The notes: generated from the letters alone by a model not told the origin. 64,000 nucleotides of DNA from DATAES01 sp963721305 (GCA_963721305.1 CAVRIR010000004.1:784515-848514), one strand, 5' to 3'; positions 8,608 to 17,220 are shown, numbered from the stretch's first letter. Translations and numbers: made by a program.

Positions 8608-9330
8608 TCAGCGCACCTCGGCGACGAGGTGGTTCGGGTCGCCCGTGAGCAGATACCGCAGCCGCGCGCCGATGATGGCGGCGTGGTCGCCGATGCGCTC
8701 GAGCGAGCGGCCGGCATGGCACGTCGTCACGGCGATGCGCACCGCGTCCGGACCTTCGAGCTTGAGCACCTCGGCCATCAACCGGTCGAAGTAGAGGTCC
8801 ATCGGGCGGGACGACGAAGCCAGTTCGGTGGCGCGGGTGAGATCCATCACCGCCCATGCACCGAGGGCTTCGCGATACCGCTCGATGGCGCGATCGGCCA
8901 TCGTCATCAAGATGTCGAAGGTGGCGTCGCACGACGAGAGCAGTTGGTGGTCCGGTGCGAGCTTGAGAACCCGCAGCGCGAGGTCGCCGACGCGCTCGAG
9001 CTCGGACAGCACGCGCAGCACCGACACCACGAAGCGCAGGTCAGCGGCGACGGGGGCCTCGCGGCGCAGCAGGTCGTAGCAGCGCTCGGTCAGCGAAACG
9101 TTCATCGCATCGATCTCGTCGTCGGCCACGAACGACGCGGCCACGACGCCGACGTTGCCTTTGCACAACGACTCACGCATGCGCTCGAGGTTCTGGTCCA
9201 CGCGGATGCCCATGAGCTCGACCTGCAGTCGGAGCTGGTCGAGCTCGGCGGCGAACCCCGCGCGCATGGTTTCGCTCGGTTCGGTCGGCTCGGTCGGTTC
9301 GCTCGGTTGTCCCGCGCCCTCTTCGGTCAT
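8608..9330 (-). CDS. phoU: PhoU, phosphate transport regulator
   Basis: 240 aa with two PhoU repeats. The metal-binding signatures are LSELERVGDLALRV and RSLERIGDHAAI. An unusual N-terminal run of SEPTEPTEPS (Pro/Glu/Thr) precedes the first helix. PhoU couples the Pst transporter state to the histidine kinase. The ATG at 9330 overlaps the pstB stop (ATGA) and the gene is followed 8 bp later by the kinase, so it is in the middle of one transcript. Confidence 0.92.
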   Translation of the reverse strand: MTEEGAGQPSEPTEPTEPSETMRAGFAAELDQLRLQVELMGIRVDQNLERMRESLCKGNVGVVAASFVADDEIDAMNVSLTERCYDLLRREAPVAADLRFVVSVLRVLSELERVGDLALRVLKLAPDHQLLSSCDATFDILMTMADRAIERYREALGAWAVMDLTRATELASSSRPMDLYFDRLMAEVLKLEGPDAVRIAVTTCHAGRSLERIGDHAAIIGARLRYLLTGDPNHLVAEVR

Positions 9331-10238
9331 CCGAACCGCCCAGTGACGTAGTGCTCGGTGCGCTCGTCGGACGGGTTGGAGAAGATCTGTTGGGTCGGTG
9401 CGTATTCGACGAGGGTGCCCGTGCGGTCGCCGCCCACCTCGTTCGCGTCGGTCGTGAAGAACGCGGTCATGTCGGAGGCCCGGGCGGCCTGCTGCATGTT
9501 GTGGGTCACGATCACGATCGTGAACTCGCTCTTGATCTCCGCCATCAGATCCTCGATGCGCGCCGTCGACACCGGGTCGAGCGCGGAGCAGGGCTCGTCC
9601 ATGAGGATCACTTCGGGCTCGACGGCGATGGCACGGGCGATGCACAGCCGCTGCTGCTGTCCACCCGATAGTCCGAGTGCCGACTTGTTGAGTCGATCCT
9701 TCACCTCGTCCCACAACGCAGCCCGCCGCAGCGCCTTCTCCACGATGCCGTCGAGCTCGCGCTTCGGACAGCCGGCGACCTTCGGCCCGTACGCGACGTT
9801 GTGGTAGATCGACTTCGGGAACGGGTTCGGCTTCTGGAACACCATCCCGATGCGGCGGCGGACCTCGGACACGTTGACGCCGTCCTGGTACAGGTCCTGA
9901 CCGTGGAAGCGGATCGCACCCTCGACCTTGGCCGTTCGGATGAGGTCGTTCATGCGGTTGAAGCAACGCAGGACCGTGGTCTTGCCGCAGCCGGACGGTC
10001 CGATGAACGCGGTGACCTCCTGCCGGTGGACGTTGAGCGTCACGTTGTGGACGGCTTGGTGCTCGCCGTAGTGGACCCGGAGATCATCGACCTCGAAGAC
10101 GACCGCACGAGCGCCGCGCGGTTGCGTTTCGTCGTCGAGCACGGCGCCGAGAGTGACGGTCAGGTGGCCGCCTTCCACGGCTGCTGCCGATTGTTCCGTC
10201 GTGGCGGTTTCGGGCATGGGGTCGACCTCTTCGGACAT
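9327..10238 (-). CDS. pstB: Phosphate ABC transporter ATP-binding protein PstB
   Basis: 303 aa ABC ATPase: Walker A GPSGCGKTT, signature LSGGQQQRLC, Walker B VILMDEPCSALDP, H-loop VTHNMQQA. FNRMNDL after Walker A and QKPNPFPKSIY in the Q-loop are PstB hallmarks. The first ~45 residues are a non-conserved acidic leader; the ATG at 10238 is kept because it overlaps the pstA stop (TGATG). It energises high-affinity phosphate import with PstA/PstC. Confidence 0.97.
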   Translation of the reverse strand: MSEEVDPMPETATTEQSAAAVEGGHLTVTLGAVLDDETQPRGARAVVFEVDDLRVHYGEHQAVHNVTLNVHRQEVTAFIGPSGCGKTTVLRCFNRMNDLIRTAKVEGAIRFHGQDLYQDGVNVSEVRRRIGMVFQKPNPFPKSIYHNVAYGPKVAGCPKRELDGIVEKALRRAALWDEVKDRLNKSALGLSGGQQQRLCIARAIAVEPEVILMDEPCSALDPVSTARIEDLMAEIKSEFTIVIVTHNMQQAARASDMTAFFTTDANEVGGDRTGTLVEYAPTQQIFSNPSDERTEHYVTGRFG

Positions 10239-11185
10239 CAGGACTCTTGCAACGCGAACCGGGACGTGATCGCGCGCGCCAGCAACGTGAGGATCAGGAC
10301 GAACGCGATGAGCGTCAACGCCGCGCCCCAGGCCAGCGGTTCCCCACCCGGTTGCGTGACGTTGGAGTAGATCTGGGCCGACAACGCGGTGTTCACGCCG
10401 CTGAGGTGCCAGTTCACGAACCGGATCGAGCCGATGGTGAGGAGCAGGGGCGCGGTCTCGCCTGCGGCGCGAGCGACGGCAAGCATGCAACCACTGGTGA
10501 TACCCGGCAGGGCGGCCGGGAGCACCACGGTCAGGGTCGTACGCGACGTTCGGCTGCCGAGCGCGAGGCTCGCCTCTCGCAGGCTGTCGGGCACGAGGCG
10601 GAGCATCTCCTCCGTCGAGCGGACCACGATCGGCAGCATCAAGCACGCCAGCGCGAGTGCGCCCGCAACCGCCGAGCGACCGTTCGCTCCCTGCGGCACC
10701 ACCCACACGACATAGATGAACACGCCCATGATCACCGACGGCACCCCGATCATCACGTCGGTGAAGAAGCGAAGGAAGCGAGCGAAGGGTCGCTTGCCGC
10801 CGTACTCGTTCAGGTACACCGCGCCCAGGATGCCGAGCGGGACGGCGAGAAGCGTCGCCAGTCCGGTGATGAGAAGCGTGCCGACGATGGCGGGGGCCAT
10901 TCCGTAGACCACCGGCTCGACGTCGGTGGCGCCGAACTTGCCCGCGAGCGCGGCCGATGCGACGTCGGGGATGTCCTTGGTGAACCAGTCGAGACCGGAT
11001 ACGACCGTCCAACCCTTGGTGATCACGGTCCAGAGCACGAAGAACAGCGGTATCGCGGCGACGGCGAAGGAGCCGACCATGAAGGCGGTCGCAAGGCCGT
11101 TGCGCCAGCGCCGTCGGGCCGACATGGTCGTGCCCCGGATGTCCATCTCAGGGATCACAGAGCGGTCGCGTTCGACTGTTGCCAT
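10238..11185 (-). CDS. pstA: Phosphate ABC transporter permease PstA
   Basis: 315 aa inner-membrane permease with six predicted helices. The EAA loop that contacts PstB is SLREASLALGSRTSRT, and VARAAGETAPLLLT is the conserved PstA segment with the functional Arg/Glu. Translation is coupled to both pstC and pstB through TGATG overlaps. Confidence 0.96.
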   Translation of the reverse strand: MATVERDRSVIPEMDIRGTTMSARRRWRNGLATAFMVGSFAVAAIPLFFVLWTVITKGWTVVSGLDWFTKDIPDVASAALAGKFGATDVEPVVYGMAPAIVGTLLITGLATLLAVPLGILGAVYLNEYGGKRPFARFLRFFTDVMIGVPSVIMGVFIYVVWVVPQGANGRSAVAGALALACLMLPIVVRSTEEMLRLVPDSLREASLALGSRTSRTTLTVVLPAALPGITSGCMLAVARAAGETAPLLLTIGSIRFVNWHLSGVNTALSAQIYSNVTQPGGEPLAWGAALTLIAFVLILTLLARAITSRFALQES

Positions 11186-12171
11186 CAGGCGCCTCGCAGC
11201 CGTTCGATGCGGCTCACCATCATCCTTGCCGCGATGTTGACCAGCAACGTCAACACCATGAGAACGACACCGAGTCCGATCAGGGCGGCTTGGAAGTCGC
11301 CGTTGGACTCAGGGAGGTTGCGCACGATGACGGACGGCATGGCTTCACCGGTGGCGAACAGGTTGGCCACGATCTGCGGACTGCCGCCGATGACGAGCGC
11401 GATGGCGATCGTCTCGCCCATCGCCCGGCCGAGGCCGAGCATCACCGCTCCGATGAAGCCGCCGCTCGAGTGTGGCAGCACGACACCGCGGATCATCTCC
11501 CACCGTGTCGCTCCGAGCGCCAGCGCACCGTCCTTGTCGTTGCGGGGAACGGTCGCGAACACCTCACGCGTGATCGACGTGATGATCGGGGTGATCATGA
11601 GGCCGACGATCAACCCTGCCGTCATGAAGCTGTTGCCGCCCTGAGGCTCACCGAAGATCGTCTTCAGGATCGGGATGTTGTCCACGTGGTCGTGGATCCA
11701 GTTGTAGATGTCGTTGAGGTACGGGCGCAGGATGAGGAAACCCCAGAGCCCGAAGACGACGGACGGCACCGCCGCGAGCAGATCCATGATCGTGGTGATC
11801 CACCAACGCAACCGCAGTGGCGCCAGTTCGGTCGCGAACAACGCGATGCCGAGGCTGATGGGGACGGCAACCACCACCGCGATGAACGACACGACGATCG
11901 TGCCGTAGATGTACGACTTCGAACCGAAGACACCGTTGACCTCGTCGAACCGATCCTCGGTGAAGTACTTCAGGCCCATCTTGGAGAACGCGGGCCACGC
12001 CCGCGTCGTCATCGAGATGACGATGCCGGCCAGGATCACGAGGACGAGCACGCCGGCCCCGAGCGCCATCCACCGGAACGCCGTGTCGGCACGCGCAGGA
12101 CGCCCGCCCCCGAGGATGGGGGCGGGCGCCAGCGGGTCGTCTTGCGGCGGGGTGGATGTGGCGGTTGCCAT
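11185..12171 (-). CDS. pstC: Phosphate ABC transporter permease PstC
   Basis: 328 aa permease. The EAA loop is NDKDGALALGATRWE, followed by GLGRAMGETIAIALVIG, the PstC counterpart of the PstA Arg/Glu segment. PSVVFGLWGFLIL is another PstC mark. It pairs with PstA to form the channel. Its start overlaps the pstS stop and its stop overlaps the pstA start. Confidence 0.96.
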   Translation of the reverse strand: MATATSTPPQDDPLAPAPILGGGRPARADTAFRWMALGAGVLVLVILAGIVISMTTRAWPAFSKMGLKYFTEDRFDEVNGVFGSKSYIYGTIVVSFIAVVVAVPISLGIALFATELAPLRLRWWITTIMDLLAAVPSVVFGLWGFLILRPYLNDIYNWIHDHVDNIPILKTIFGEPQGGNSFMTAGLIVGLMITPIITSITREVFATVPRNDKDGALALGATRWEMIRGVVLPHSSGGFIGAVMLGLGRAMGETIAIALVIGGSPQIVANLFATGEAMPSVIVRNLPESNGDFQAALIGLGVVLMVLTLLVNIAARMMVSRIERLRGA

Positions 12172-13274
12172 CAGGTCGTGATCTGGTCCAGTTGTGCGAT
12201 CGCCTGGTTGGCCAGGTCAGTGGGGAGCTTGGCGTAGCCGACCGATTGCGCGAAGCCCTGGCCGTCGGTCAACAGGAAGTTGATCCAGCCCTTGAGGTTC
12301 GAGACCGTTGCTGCGTCCGTCTGCTTCTTCTTCACGATGACCCACGTCGGCGACGTGATCGGGTACGCGGCGTCGCCGCTGGCGTTGATCGGGTCGTACG
12401 TGAGGTCGGGCTTGACCTGCGTTCCAGTGAGCGCGGCTTCGGCACCGGCGATCGTCGGTGCGACGAACTTGCCGGCCGAGTTCTTGATCGACGCGTACGT
12501 CAGGTCAGCGGTCGCGGCGTCGGCCAGGTCGACGTAGCCGATCGCGCCGTCTGTCGTCTTGACCAGCGTGGCCACGCCGGCGCTCTTGTCGGCGCCCTGT
12601 GTCGTGGTCGGCCAGGTCACCGTGTCGCCCGTACCGAGCGTCCAGGCCGAGCCGCCGGCCTTGGTCAGGTAGCGAGTGAAGTTGTTGGTGGTGCCCGAGC
12701 CGTCGTTGCGGTGCACGACGATGATCGGCTTGTTCGGGAGCGTGACGCCCGGGTTGTCCGCCGCGATCTTCGGATCGTTCCAGTTGGTGATCGCACTGCC
12801 GAAGATGCCACCGAGCGTCTCACCGCTCAGCTGCAAGTTGGTGACACCGCTGAGGTTGTACGAAATCGTGATCGGTGCGGCAACCGTGGGGAAGTACAGC
12901 GCCTCGGCGGCGGTCAGGGGCGCGTCTGCCGGACCGATGAGGCTGTCGGTACCGGCGTACTGCACCACGTTGTTGCCGAGGTCCTGCTTGCCGCCCTTCG
13001 AGCCGCTCGCGGTGTACGAGACCGTCAGGCTCGGGGCGGCACTCTTGAACTGGGTGATCCCCTTCTGGAGGAAGGAGTTCTGGAAGGTCGAGCCCGAGCC
13101 GTCGAGCTTGCCGGTGAGCGACTTGTAGTCGATGTTCGCTCCTTGCGGCGTCCCGCCGGAAGAGGATGACGATCCGGACGTGGAGGTCTTGTTGTCGCTG
13201 CTGCTGCAGGCTGCGCCGATGAGGGCCAGCGCCATGATCAGGGCTAGGAACGCAGAGCGCTTGCGCGTGAGCAA
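12171..13274 (-). CDS. pstS: Phosphate-binding lipoprotein PstS
   Basis: About 367 aa secreted lipoprotein. The signal peptide MLTRKRSAFLALIMALALIGAAC has lipobox IGAAC with Cys23, then a Ser-rich linker. The binding-protein core has GSGSTFQN and HRNDGSGTTNNF, the two phosphate-contact loops of PstS. Start choice is open. TTG 13274 has a clean AAGGAG nine bases upstream. ATG 13283 abuts that AAGGAG with no spacing. TTG 13298 lacks a Shine-Dalgarno. It is the first gene of the operon and is preceded by a probable PHO box at 13349-13381. Confidence 0.93.
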   Translation of the reverse strand: MLTRKRSAFLALIMALALIGAACSSSDNKTSTSGSSSSSGGTPQGANIDYKSLTGKLDGSGSTFQNSFLQKGITQFKSAAPSLTVSYTASGSKGGKQDLGNNVVQYAGTDSLIGPADAPLTAAEALYFPTVAAPITISYNLSGVTNLQLSGETLGGIFGSAITNWNDPKIAADNPGVTLPNKPIIVVHRNDGSGTTNNFTRYLTKAGGSAWTLGTGDTVTWPTTTQGADKSAGVATLVKTTDGAIGYVDLADAATADLTYASIKNSAGKFVAPTIAGAEAALTGTQVKPDLTYDPINASGDAAYPITSPTWVIVKKKQTDAATVSNLKGWINFLLTDGQGFAQSVGYAKLPTDLANQAIAQLDQITT

Positions 13275-13348
13275 GGTGCACATCTCCTTGGAAGACAACG
13301 GGGGATTCGCGCGGCAACCTAGAAAGCCGAAGTAGACCGATTGCGCCC

Positions 13349-13381
13349 CGAAGATGAACGGCAGACGAACTGACAGCTAAC
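13349..13381 (-). promoter_or_regulatory. Probable PHO box: three 11-bp direct repeats
   Basis: Read on the minus strand, the units are gttagctgtca, gttcgtctgcc and gttcatcttcg, in exact 11-bp register with GTT(A/C) at the head of each. Actinobacterial PhoP/RegX3 operators are 11-bp direct repeats beginning GTTC. It lies in the divergent pstS/phoU gap, about 75 bp before pstS, so it may serve both directions. Confidence 0.55.
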
Positions 13382-13458
13382 TTCCGTTGGCCGGCGGCCG
13401 GGCCGCAGAACGCCGCTCGGAACGGCGGCGCAAGGGGGAAAAGGGGAGGAACGGGAGC

Positions 13459-14154
13459 GTGCCAGAGGCCAGGCGGGGATTTGTCGAAGACATCGAGCGG
13501 TTGCAGGTCGACGTCGTGCGGCTGGGCGCACTCGCGCTCGAAGCGATCCATCGGGGCAGCGAAGCGCTGCTCACGTATGACCTGGGGCTGGTCGATGACT
13601 CGATCGCCTACGACGCCGAGCTCGACCAGCTGAGCGACGAGATCGAAGCGCGGATCTACCGCGTCCTCGTGACGCAGGCACCGGTCGCGGCGGACCTACG
13701 GGGGATGGTCACCATGCTGCGTGTCAACCACGAGTTGGAACGAATAGGTGACTACATGGTGAACGTTGCGAAGGCGACGCGCCGGCTGCAGCCCGAGCCG
13801 CTCGACCCCGGCATCCTCGGGATCCTCGATCGCATGCGGAACCAGGCGGCGATGCAGCTCGAGATCGCCATCGACGCCTTCTCGCAACGGGATTCGACTC
13901 AGGCGCAGCAGCTCTCGACCATGGACGACGTGATGGACGATCTCACCCGCGAGATGTTCCGCACGATCTTCACGATGGACGCCACCGGCGAGGAGGCAGT
14001 GCAGCGCGCCGTCCAACTCGCGCTGGTGGGCCGGTACTACGAGCGGGTCGCCGACCACGCCGTCAACGTCGGCGAGCGCGTGGACTACATGGTCACCGGC
14101 ACCTTCCACGAACACGCCACCTACCCCGGCGCTCCGCCCCCGTCCGACACCTGA
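13459..14154 (+). CDS. phoU: PhoU, second copy of the pst locus
   Basis: 231 aa with two PhoU repeats: VNHELERIGDYMVNVAKA and ALVGRYYERVADHAVNVGER. It is divergent from pstS and shares its promoter region. GTG 13459 is preferred over an upstream TTG at 13387, because ggggagg sits about nine bases before it and the TTG extension is low-complexity Arg/Gly. Mycobacteria also keep two PhoU-type proteins that act redundantly on SenX3-RegX3 signalling, so this one probably works beside the operon-encoded PhoU. Confidence 0.9.
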   Translation: MPEARRGFVEDIERLQVDVVRLGALALEAIHRGSEALLTYDLGLVDDSIAYDAELDQLSDEIEARIYRVLVTQAPVAADLRGMVTMLRVNHELERIGDYMVNVAKATRRLQPEPLDPGILGILDRMRNQAAMQLEIAIDAFSQRDSTQAQQLSTMDDVMDDLTREMFRTIFTMDATGEEAVQRAVQLALVGRYYERVADHAVNVGERVDYMVTGTFHEHATYPGAPPPSDT

Positions 14155-14160
14155 GCGGCG

Positions 14161-14263
14161 ATGTTCTGTGATGGCTGACCCACCGATTCGGTGGCTGCGC
14201 CTTCCCAGAACCGGAGGCGCAACGTTCTGTGATCGCTGAACGACCGGATCCGGTCGCTGCGCC
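14161..14263. repeat. Two imperfect ~40-bp repeats, each with a hairpin
   Basis: The unit beginning gttctgtgat occurs at 14163 and again at 14224 (61-bp period) and ends in ggtggctgcgcc or ggtcgctgcgcc. Each copy carries its own inverted repeat: ccaccgattcggtgg at 14180-14194 and gaccggatccggtc at 14241-14254. The bases differ but both still pair, which suggests the structure matters. Location just after phoU fits a terminator or RNA-level element. Confidence 0.6.
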
Positions 14264-14278
14264 ATCAATGTGAGGGCT

Positions 14279-14331
14279 GGGCGAGCCGGAGAGGGAGCTG
14301 AGGGAGAGCGAGCTGAGGGAGAGGGAGCGGG
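14279..14331. repeat. Purine-rich imperfect repeat (gagctgagggagag units)
   Basis: Purine-rich + strand tract with gagctgagggagag-type units, ending in a run of Gs, followed by a C-run and a GC-rich stretch. No coding sense seen. Could form triplex or G-rich structure, or simply be slippage-prone spacer. Confidence 0.5.
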
Positions 14332-14393
14332 GGGGAACACCGGGCCCCCCGGCGGGCGGCGGCCGGGGGACCAGGTGCTTCCCTGGACTTGTG

Positions 14394-14750
14394 TCAGGCG
14401 ATCGCTTCGAGGTCCGCGCTGACCATGGCTGCGCCGCGGCACAGCATGTCGGCGATGACCTCGGGGCGGACCCGGGCGATGCCGCAGTCCATGGCCGCGG
14501 TCAGATGTCCGGCGAGGGAGTCGCGGATCCGCCCGAGGCGAGCGGCCAGCTCGGGCACCTGCTGCTCGGAGGCGAAGGCGCCGAGCATGTCGTGCACCTC
14601 TTCGAGCCGCCAGCGGCCTTCGAGGATGACGTCGTCCGTGCTGGAGCTGCGCAGCAGATCGACCGCCTGGCTCAATTGCCAGCAGGTCGGGCGCAGCGTC
14701 GCCCGCAGGCGCACCGTTTCAGCCTCGATCGTGCTCGCGGGGACGGTCAA
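14394..14750 (-). CDS. Small helical protein of unknown function
   Basis: 118 aa from a TTG at 14750 that has ggagaa a few bases upstream; an in-frame ATG at 14786 lacks such a site. The protein is predicted all-helical, with LRATLRPTCWQLSQAVDLL and a C-terminal DMLCRGAAMVSADLEAIA. No signal peptide, membrane segment or motif is visible and I do not recognise the family. It stands alone between repeats and a membrane-protein gene. Codon use looks normal for the window, which supports a real gene. Confidence 0.6.
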   Translation of the reverse strand: MTVPASTIEAETVRLRATLRPTCWQLSQAVDLLRSSSTDDVILEGRWRLEEVHDMLGAFASEQQVPELAARLGRIRDSLAGHLTAAMDCGIARVRPEVIADMLCRGAAMVSADLEAIA

Positions 14751-14870
14751 AGGGTCTTCTCCTGGCGCCGAAGCTTGGCAACCCACCCGTACGGCGCAGG
14801 ATCAGCGTACGAAGGAAAGCCTGTGGGCAACCAGTGGGTGAACGCTGTGGATTTCCTGGGGAAACGCGCG

Positions 14871-15905
14871 TCAGCTGACGTCGGTGCGCTCGCCCAGTGC
14901 CCCATCGCCGACATCATTCCCCGCGGGAGGCTCGTCATCGAAGTCGAGGTCGGGCAGCTTCAGCACCAGCGCGCCTGACCGCACCGCCAGGATCGCGGCG
15001 CCCACCGAGCACCCGACGGCGATCGCAGTTGCCGAGCGATCGATCCAGAACGGCAGGTCCGTCGGCAGGATCGGATGGAACAACGCGGTGATGCGCATGA
15101 TCGCCCAGCCGGTGAGCGCGGCAAGCGAAGCGAGGATCGCGATCACGCCGAGCGGCTTTCGGTGCAGGACGAGGCCGACGATCGCAGCGAGAAGCGCGAA
15201 CGTCGGAAGGATGATCTCGAGCGGGTTCGGTCCGGCGGCCGAAGGGATGCTGCGGTACGCGGTGATGCCCGTCTGCAACGCGGCGACCGACGCGATGCCG
15301 ACCGCGATCGCCGCGACGAACGTCGACTTGCCGTGACCGACCACGAGCGTGATCGCGCCGGCGATCAACACGAGCGCGATCCACGCGATCGGGCTCTCCT
15401 GCTTCTCCCAGGTGAGCGTGCCCTGGACTTCGTGTCGCTGTCCGTCGACGACCATGTCCACTTTCCACGGGTCGTACTCCGGCATCACGGCGCCGCGCGT
15501 CGCGTTGGGCGGATCGTCCGGAGACATCCAGTGGATGCGATGGTCGTGCCAGGCGTACTCGCCGCCGGTCGCGACCTGCTTGTACTGCGGCGGCTGGTTC
15601 GTCTCCGTCTCGTTCGTGACGTTGACCGGGGGCGGGGTGCGCCCGTATCGGTTCTGGTCGAGATACGTCGCCGGCGACAACTGGTTCTCCTCGACCACAC
15701 CATCGGACCGGATGTGCAGCCAAGGACCGCCCGCGTAACCGTTCACGACGACGTCGTGTCCCGGCTTGACCTTGATCGACAGGAAGCCGTCGCCGCCGAC
15801 CACCTTCATCGTCACCGCGTCCGTCGGCGGGGTCACCTGCGTGACGGTCGACTTGAAGTCGGTGGGCTTCGCCGGGTCCGCGTGGGCGGGGTTGGCCAAT
15901 GCCAC
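14871..15905 (-). CDS. Secreted-then-membrane protein of unknown function (start uncertain)
   Basis: At least 344 aa. A signal-like hydrophobic run ending ANPAHA precedes an outer domain of about 165 residues with GEYAWHDHRIHWMSPDD, conserved His and Trp residues that could bind metal. Five membrane helices follow (from SPIAWIALVLIAGAITLVV) and then an acidic tail. The GTG at 15905 cuts the signal peptide short: the in-frame sequence upstream reads QRVLALIALVAL but has no start codon. An ATG in another frame at 15958 would join after a one-base change. It is next to an anti-sigma gene in the same direction, so it may be part of that envelope-response group. Confidence 0.65.
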   Translation of the reverse strand: MALANPAHADPAKPTDFKSTVTQVTPPTDAVTMKVVGGDGFLSIKVKPGHDVVVNGYAGGPWLHIRSDGVVEENQLSPATYLDQNRYGRTPPPVNVTNETETNQPPQYKQVATGGEYAWHDHRIHWMSPDDPPNATRGAVMPEYDPWKVDMVVDGQRHEVQGTLTWEKQESPIAWIALVLIAGAITLVVGHGKSTFVAAIAVGIASVAALQTGITAYRSIPSAAGPNPLEIILPTFALLAAIVGLVLHRKPLGVIAILASLAALTGWAIMRITALFHPILPTDLPFWIDRSATAIAVGCSVGAAILAVRSGALVLKLPDLDFDDEPPAGNDVGDGALGERTDVS

Positions 15906-15978
15906 CAGGGCGATCAGCGCGAGAACGCGCTGCGAACGAGGACGCGCGCGATTCGCATGGACGTCGAAATTAGCGGGA

Positions 15979-16578
15979 CTACGCGGCTCGCAGGTCGCGC
16001 CGCAATCCGGGCAGCGTCGGCATGGACGCCCGGGTCAGTGCCCACAGGGCCGTGACACCGATGATGTCGAGGACGTGTTGCGACTCACCGGCGAGCGGCG
16101 CGTTCCGGGTGACGATGTCGAACGATGCGGTGATGACCATCGCGCCGGTCAGCGCGACAGCGAAGGGGAGCATGCCGGCCGCCCGTCGGGGCTGCCATGC
16201 CGCGACCAGGAGCCCGACCGCGAGCGCCACCTCCCATGAGCCGAGCTCGTGGGCGGCGTGGATGGAGACGCCCCGGCCGTCGCCGGCGAGAGACGGCCCA
16301 GCAAGGACGAGCTCGGTCAGCGCCACCCACAACAGGACGTAACGAGGCCAGATGCGAGTCGGCTTCGGCGTCGCCGCCACCAGGATCGGTTTGCTCAGAT
16401 CGGGCACCGTTTCGGCCGGTCGTACCCGGAGGCGTCGGTCGAAACGCTCGACCGCGCCGGCGAACGACGCGCACGCTTTGCAGCGTTCGACGTGTGCCTG
16501 GACCACCGACCGCTCGAGCGGGCTGGCCTCGCCGTCCGCCGCAGCCGAGATCGCCTGCCTGACTTCGTCACACTGCAT
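15979..16578 (-). CDS. Membrane anti-sigma factor with zinc-binding zf-HC2 domain
   Basis: 199 aa from ATG 16578. The N-terminal ZAS/zf-HC2 domain has HVERCKAC (His29, Cys33, Cys36), the H-x3-C-x2-C zinc motif that holds ECF sigma factors. The C-terminal part has about four membrane helices with SIHAAHELGSW and a second His-containing loop (ESQHVLDII), unlike the single helix of RskA/RseA types. It is divergent from the ECF sigma gene at 16644, which it presumably inhibits. The signal it senses is unknown; the membrane His residues hint at metal or redox. Confidence 0.8.
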   Translation of the reverse strand: MQCDEVRQAISAAADGEASPLERSVVQAHVERCKACASFAGAVERFDRRLRVRPAETVPDLSKPILVAATPKPTRIWPRYVLLWVALTELVLAGPSLAGDGRGVSIHAAHELGSWEVALAVGLLVAAWQPRRAAGMLPFAVALTGAMVITASFDIVTRNAPLAGESQHVLDIIGVTALWALTRASMPTLPGLRRDLRAA

Positions 16579-16643
16579 GCTCTGGTAGTCGCCGCAACAG
16601 TCGGAGAGTTCCCGCCACCAAGGGGTGGTGGCGTTCGGCAAGG

Positions 16644-17210
16644 ATGGCGAGGATGGCCGCGGGCTCGGACGACCTCACAGCGCTTGCGCTTGCGGCCCGA
16701 GACGGCGACCGCATCGCCCTTGCGGCGTTCGTGCGCGAGAGCCAGGCAGAGGTGTGGCGGCTGTGCGCGCACCTCACGGATCGCGACGCGGCCGACGACG
16801 TGACCCAGGACGCCTACATGCGAGCGCTCGGGTCGCTGCGCTCGTTCCGCGGTGACTCGTCTGCTCGCACATGGCTGCTGTCGATCACGCACCGCGCCTG
16901 CGCCGATCACATCCGACGCGCACAACGCCGCCGTCGGTTGTTGGGGGCACTCCACGACCGGCGGCCGTCTGCGGTCGCACCCGCGTTGGACGGCATGGTC
17001 GATCTGGACCTGTTGCTGGCGCGACTCGACCCCGATCGCCGCACCGCCTTCGTGCTGACGCAGTTGCTCGGCCTCGAGTACGCGGAAGCGGCCGCGGTCG
17101 TGGACGTCCCCGTGGGCACGATCCGCTCTCGAGTCGCCCGTGCCCGCGCCGAGCTCATCGACGAGTGGGACGCCTCCGGCGGAAATGACCCGAGGTTCGC
17201 GCTGGGGTAG
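16644..17210 (+). CDS. ECF-family RNA polymerase sigma factor
   Basis: 188 aa with only sigma regions 2 and 4. Region 2 includes HLTDRDAADDVTQDAYMRAL (2.1-2.3, core binding) and ARTWLLSITHRACADHIRR (2.4, -10 contact). Region 4 includes LLGLEYAEAAAVVDVPVGTI, whose helix-turn-helix contacts the -35 box, followed by RSRVARARAEL. Starts at 16644 and 16653 (MARMAAG) are both possible. Regulation should come through the divergent anti-sigma gene. The target promoters cannot be read here. Confidence 0.9.
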   Translation: MARMAAGSDDLTALALAARDGDRIALAAFVRESQAEVWRLCAHLTDRDAADDVTQDAYMRALGSLRSFRGDSSARTWLLSITHRACADHIRRAQRRRRLLGALHDRRPSAVAPALDGMVDLDLLLARLDPDRRTAFVLTQLLGLEYAEAAAVVDVPVGTIRSRVARARAELIDEWDASGGNDPRFALG

Positions 17211-17220
17211 AACGCCCGGC

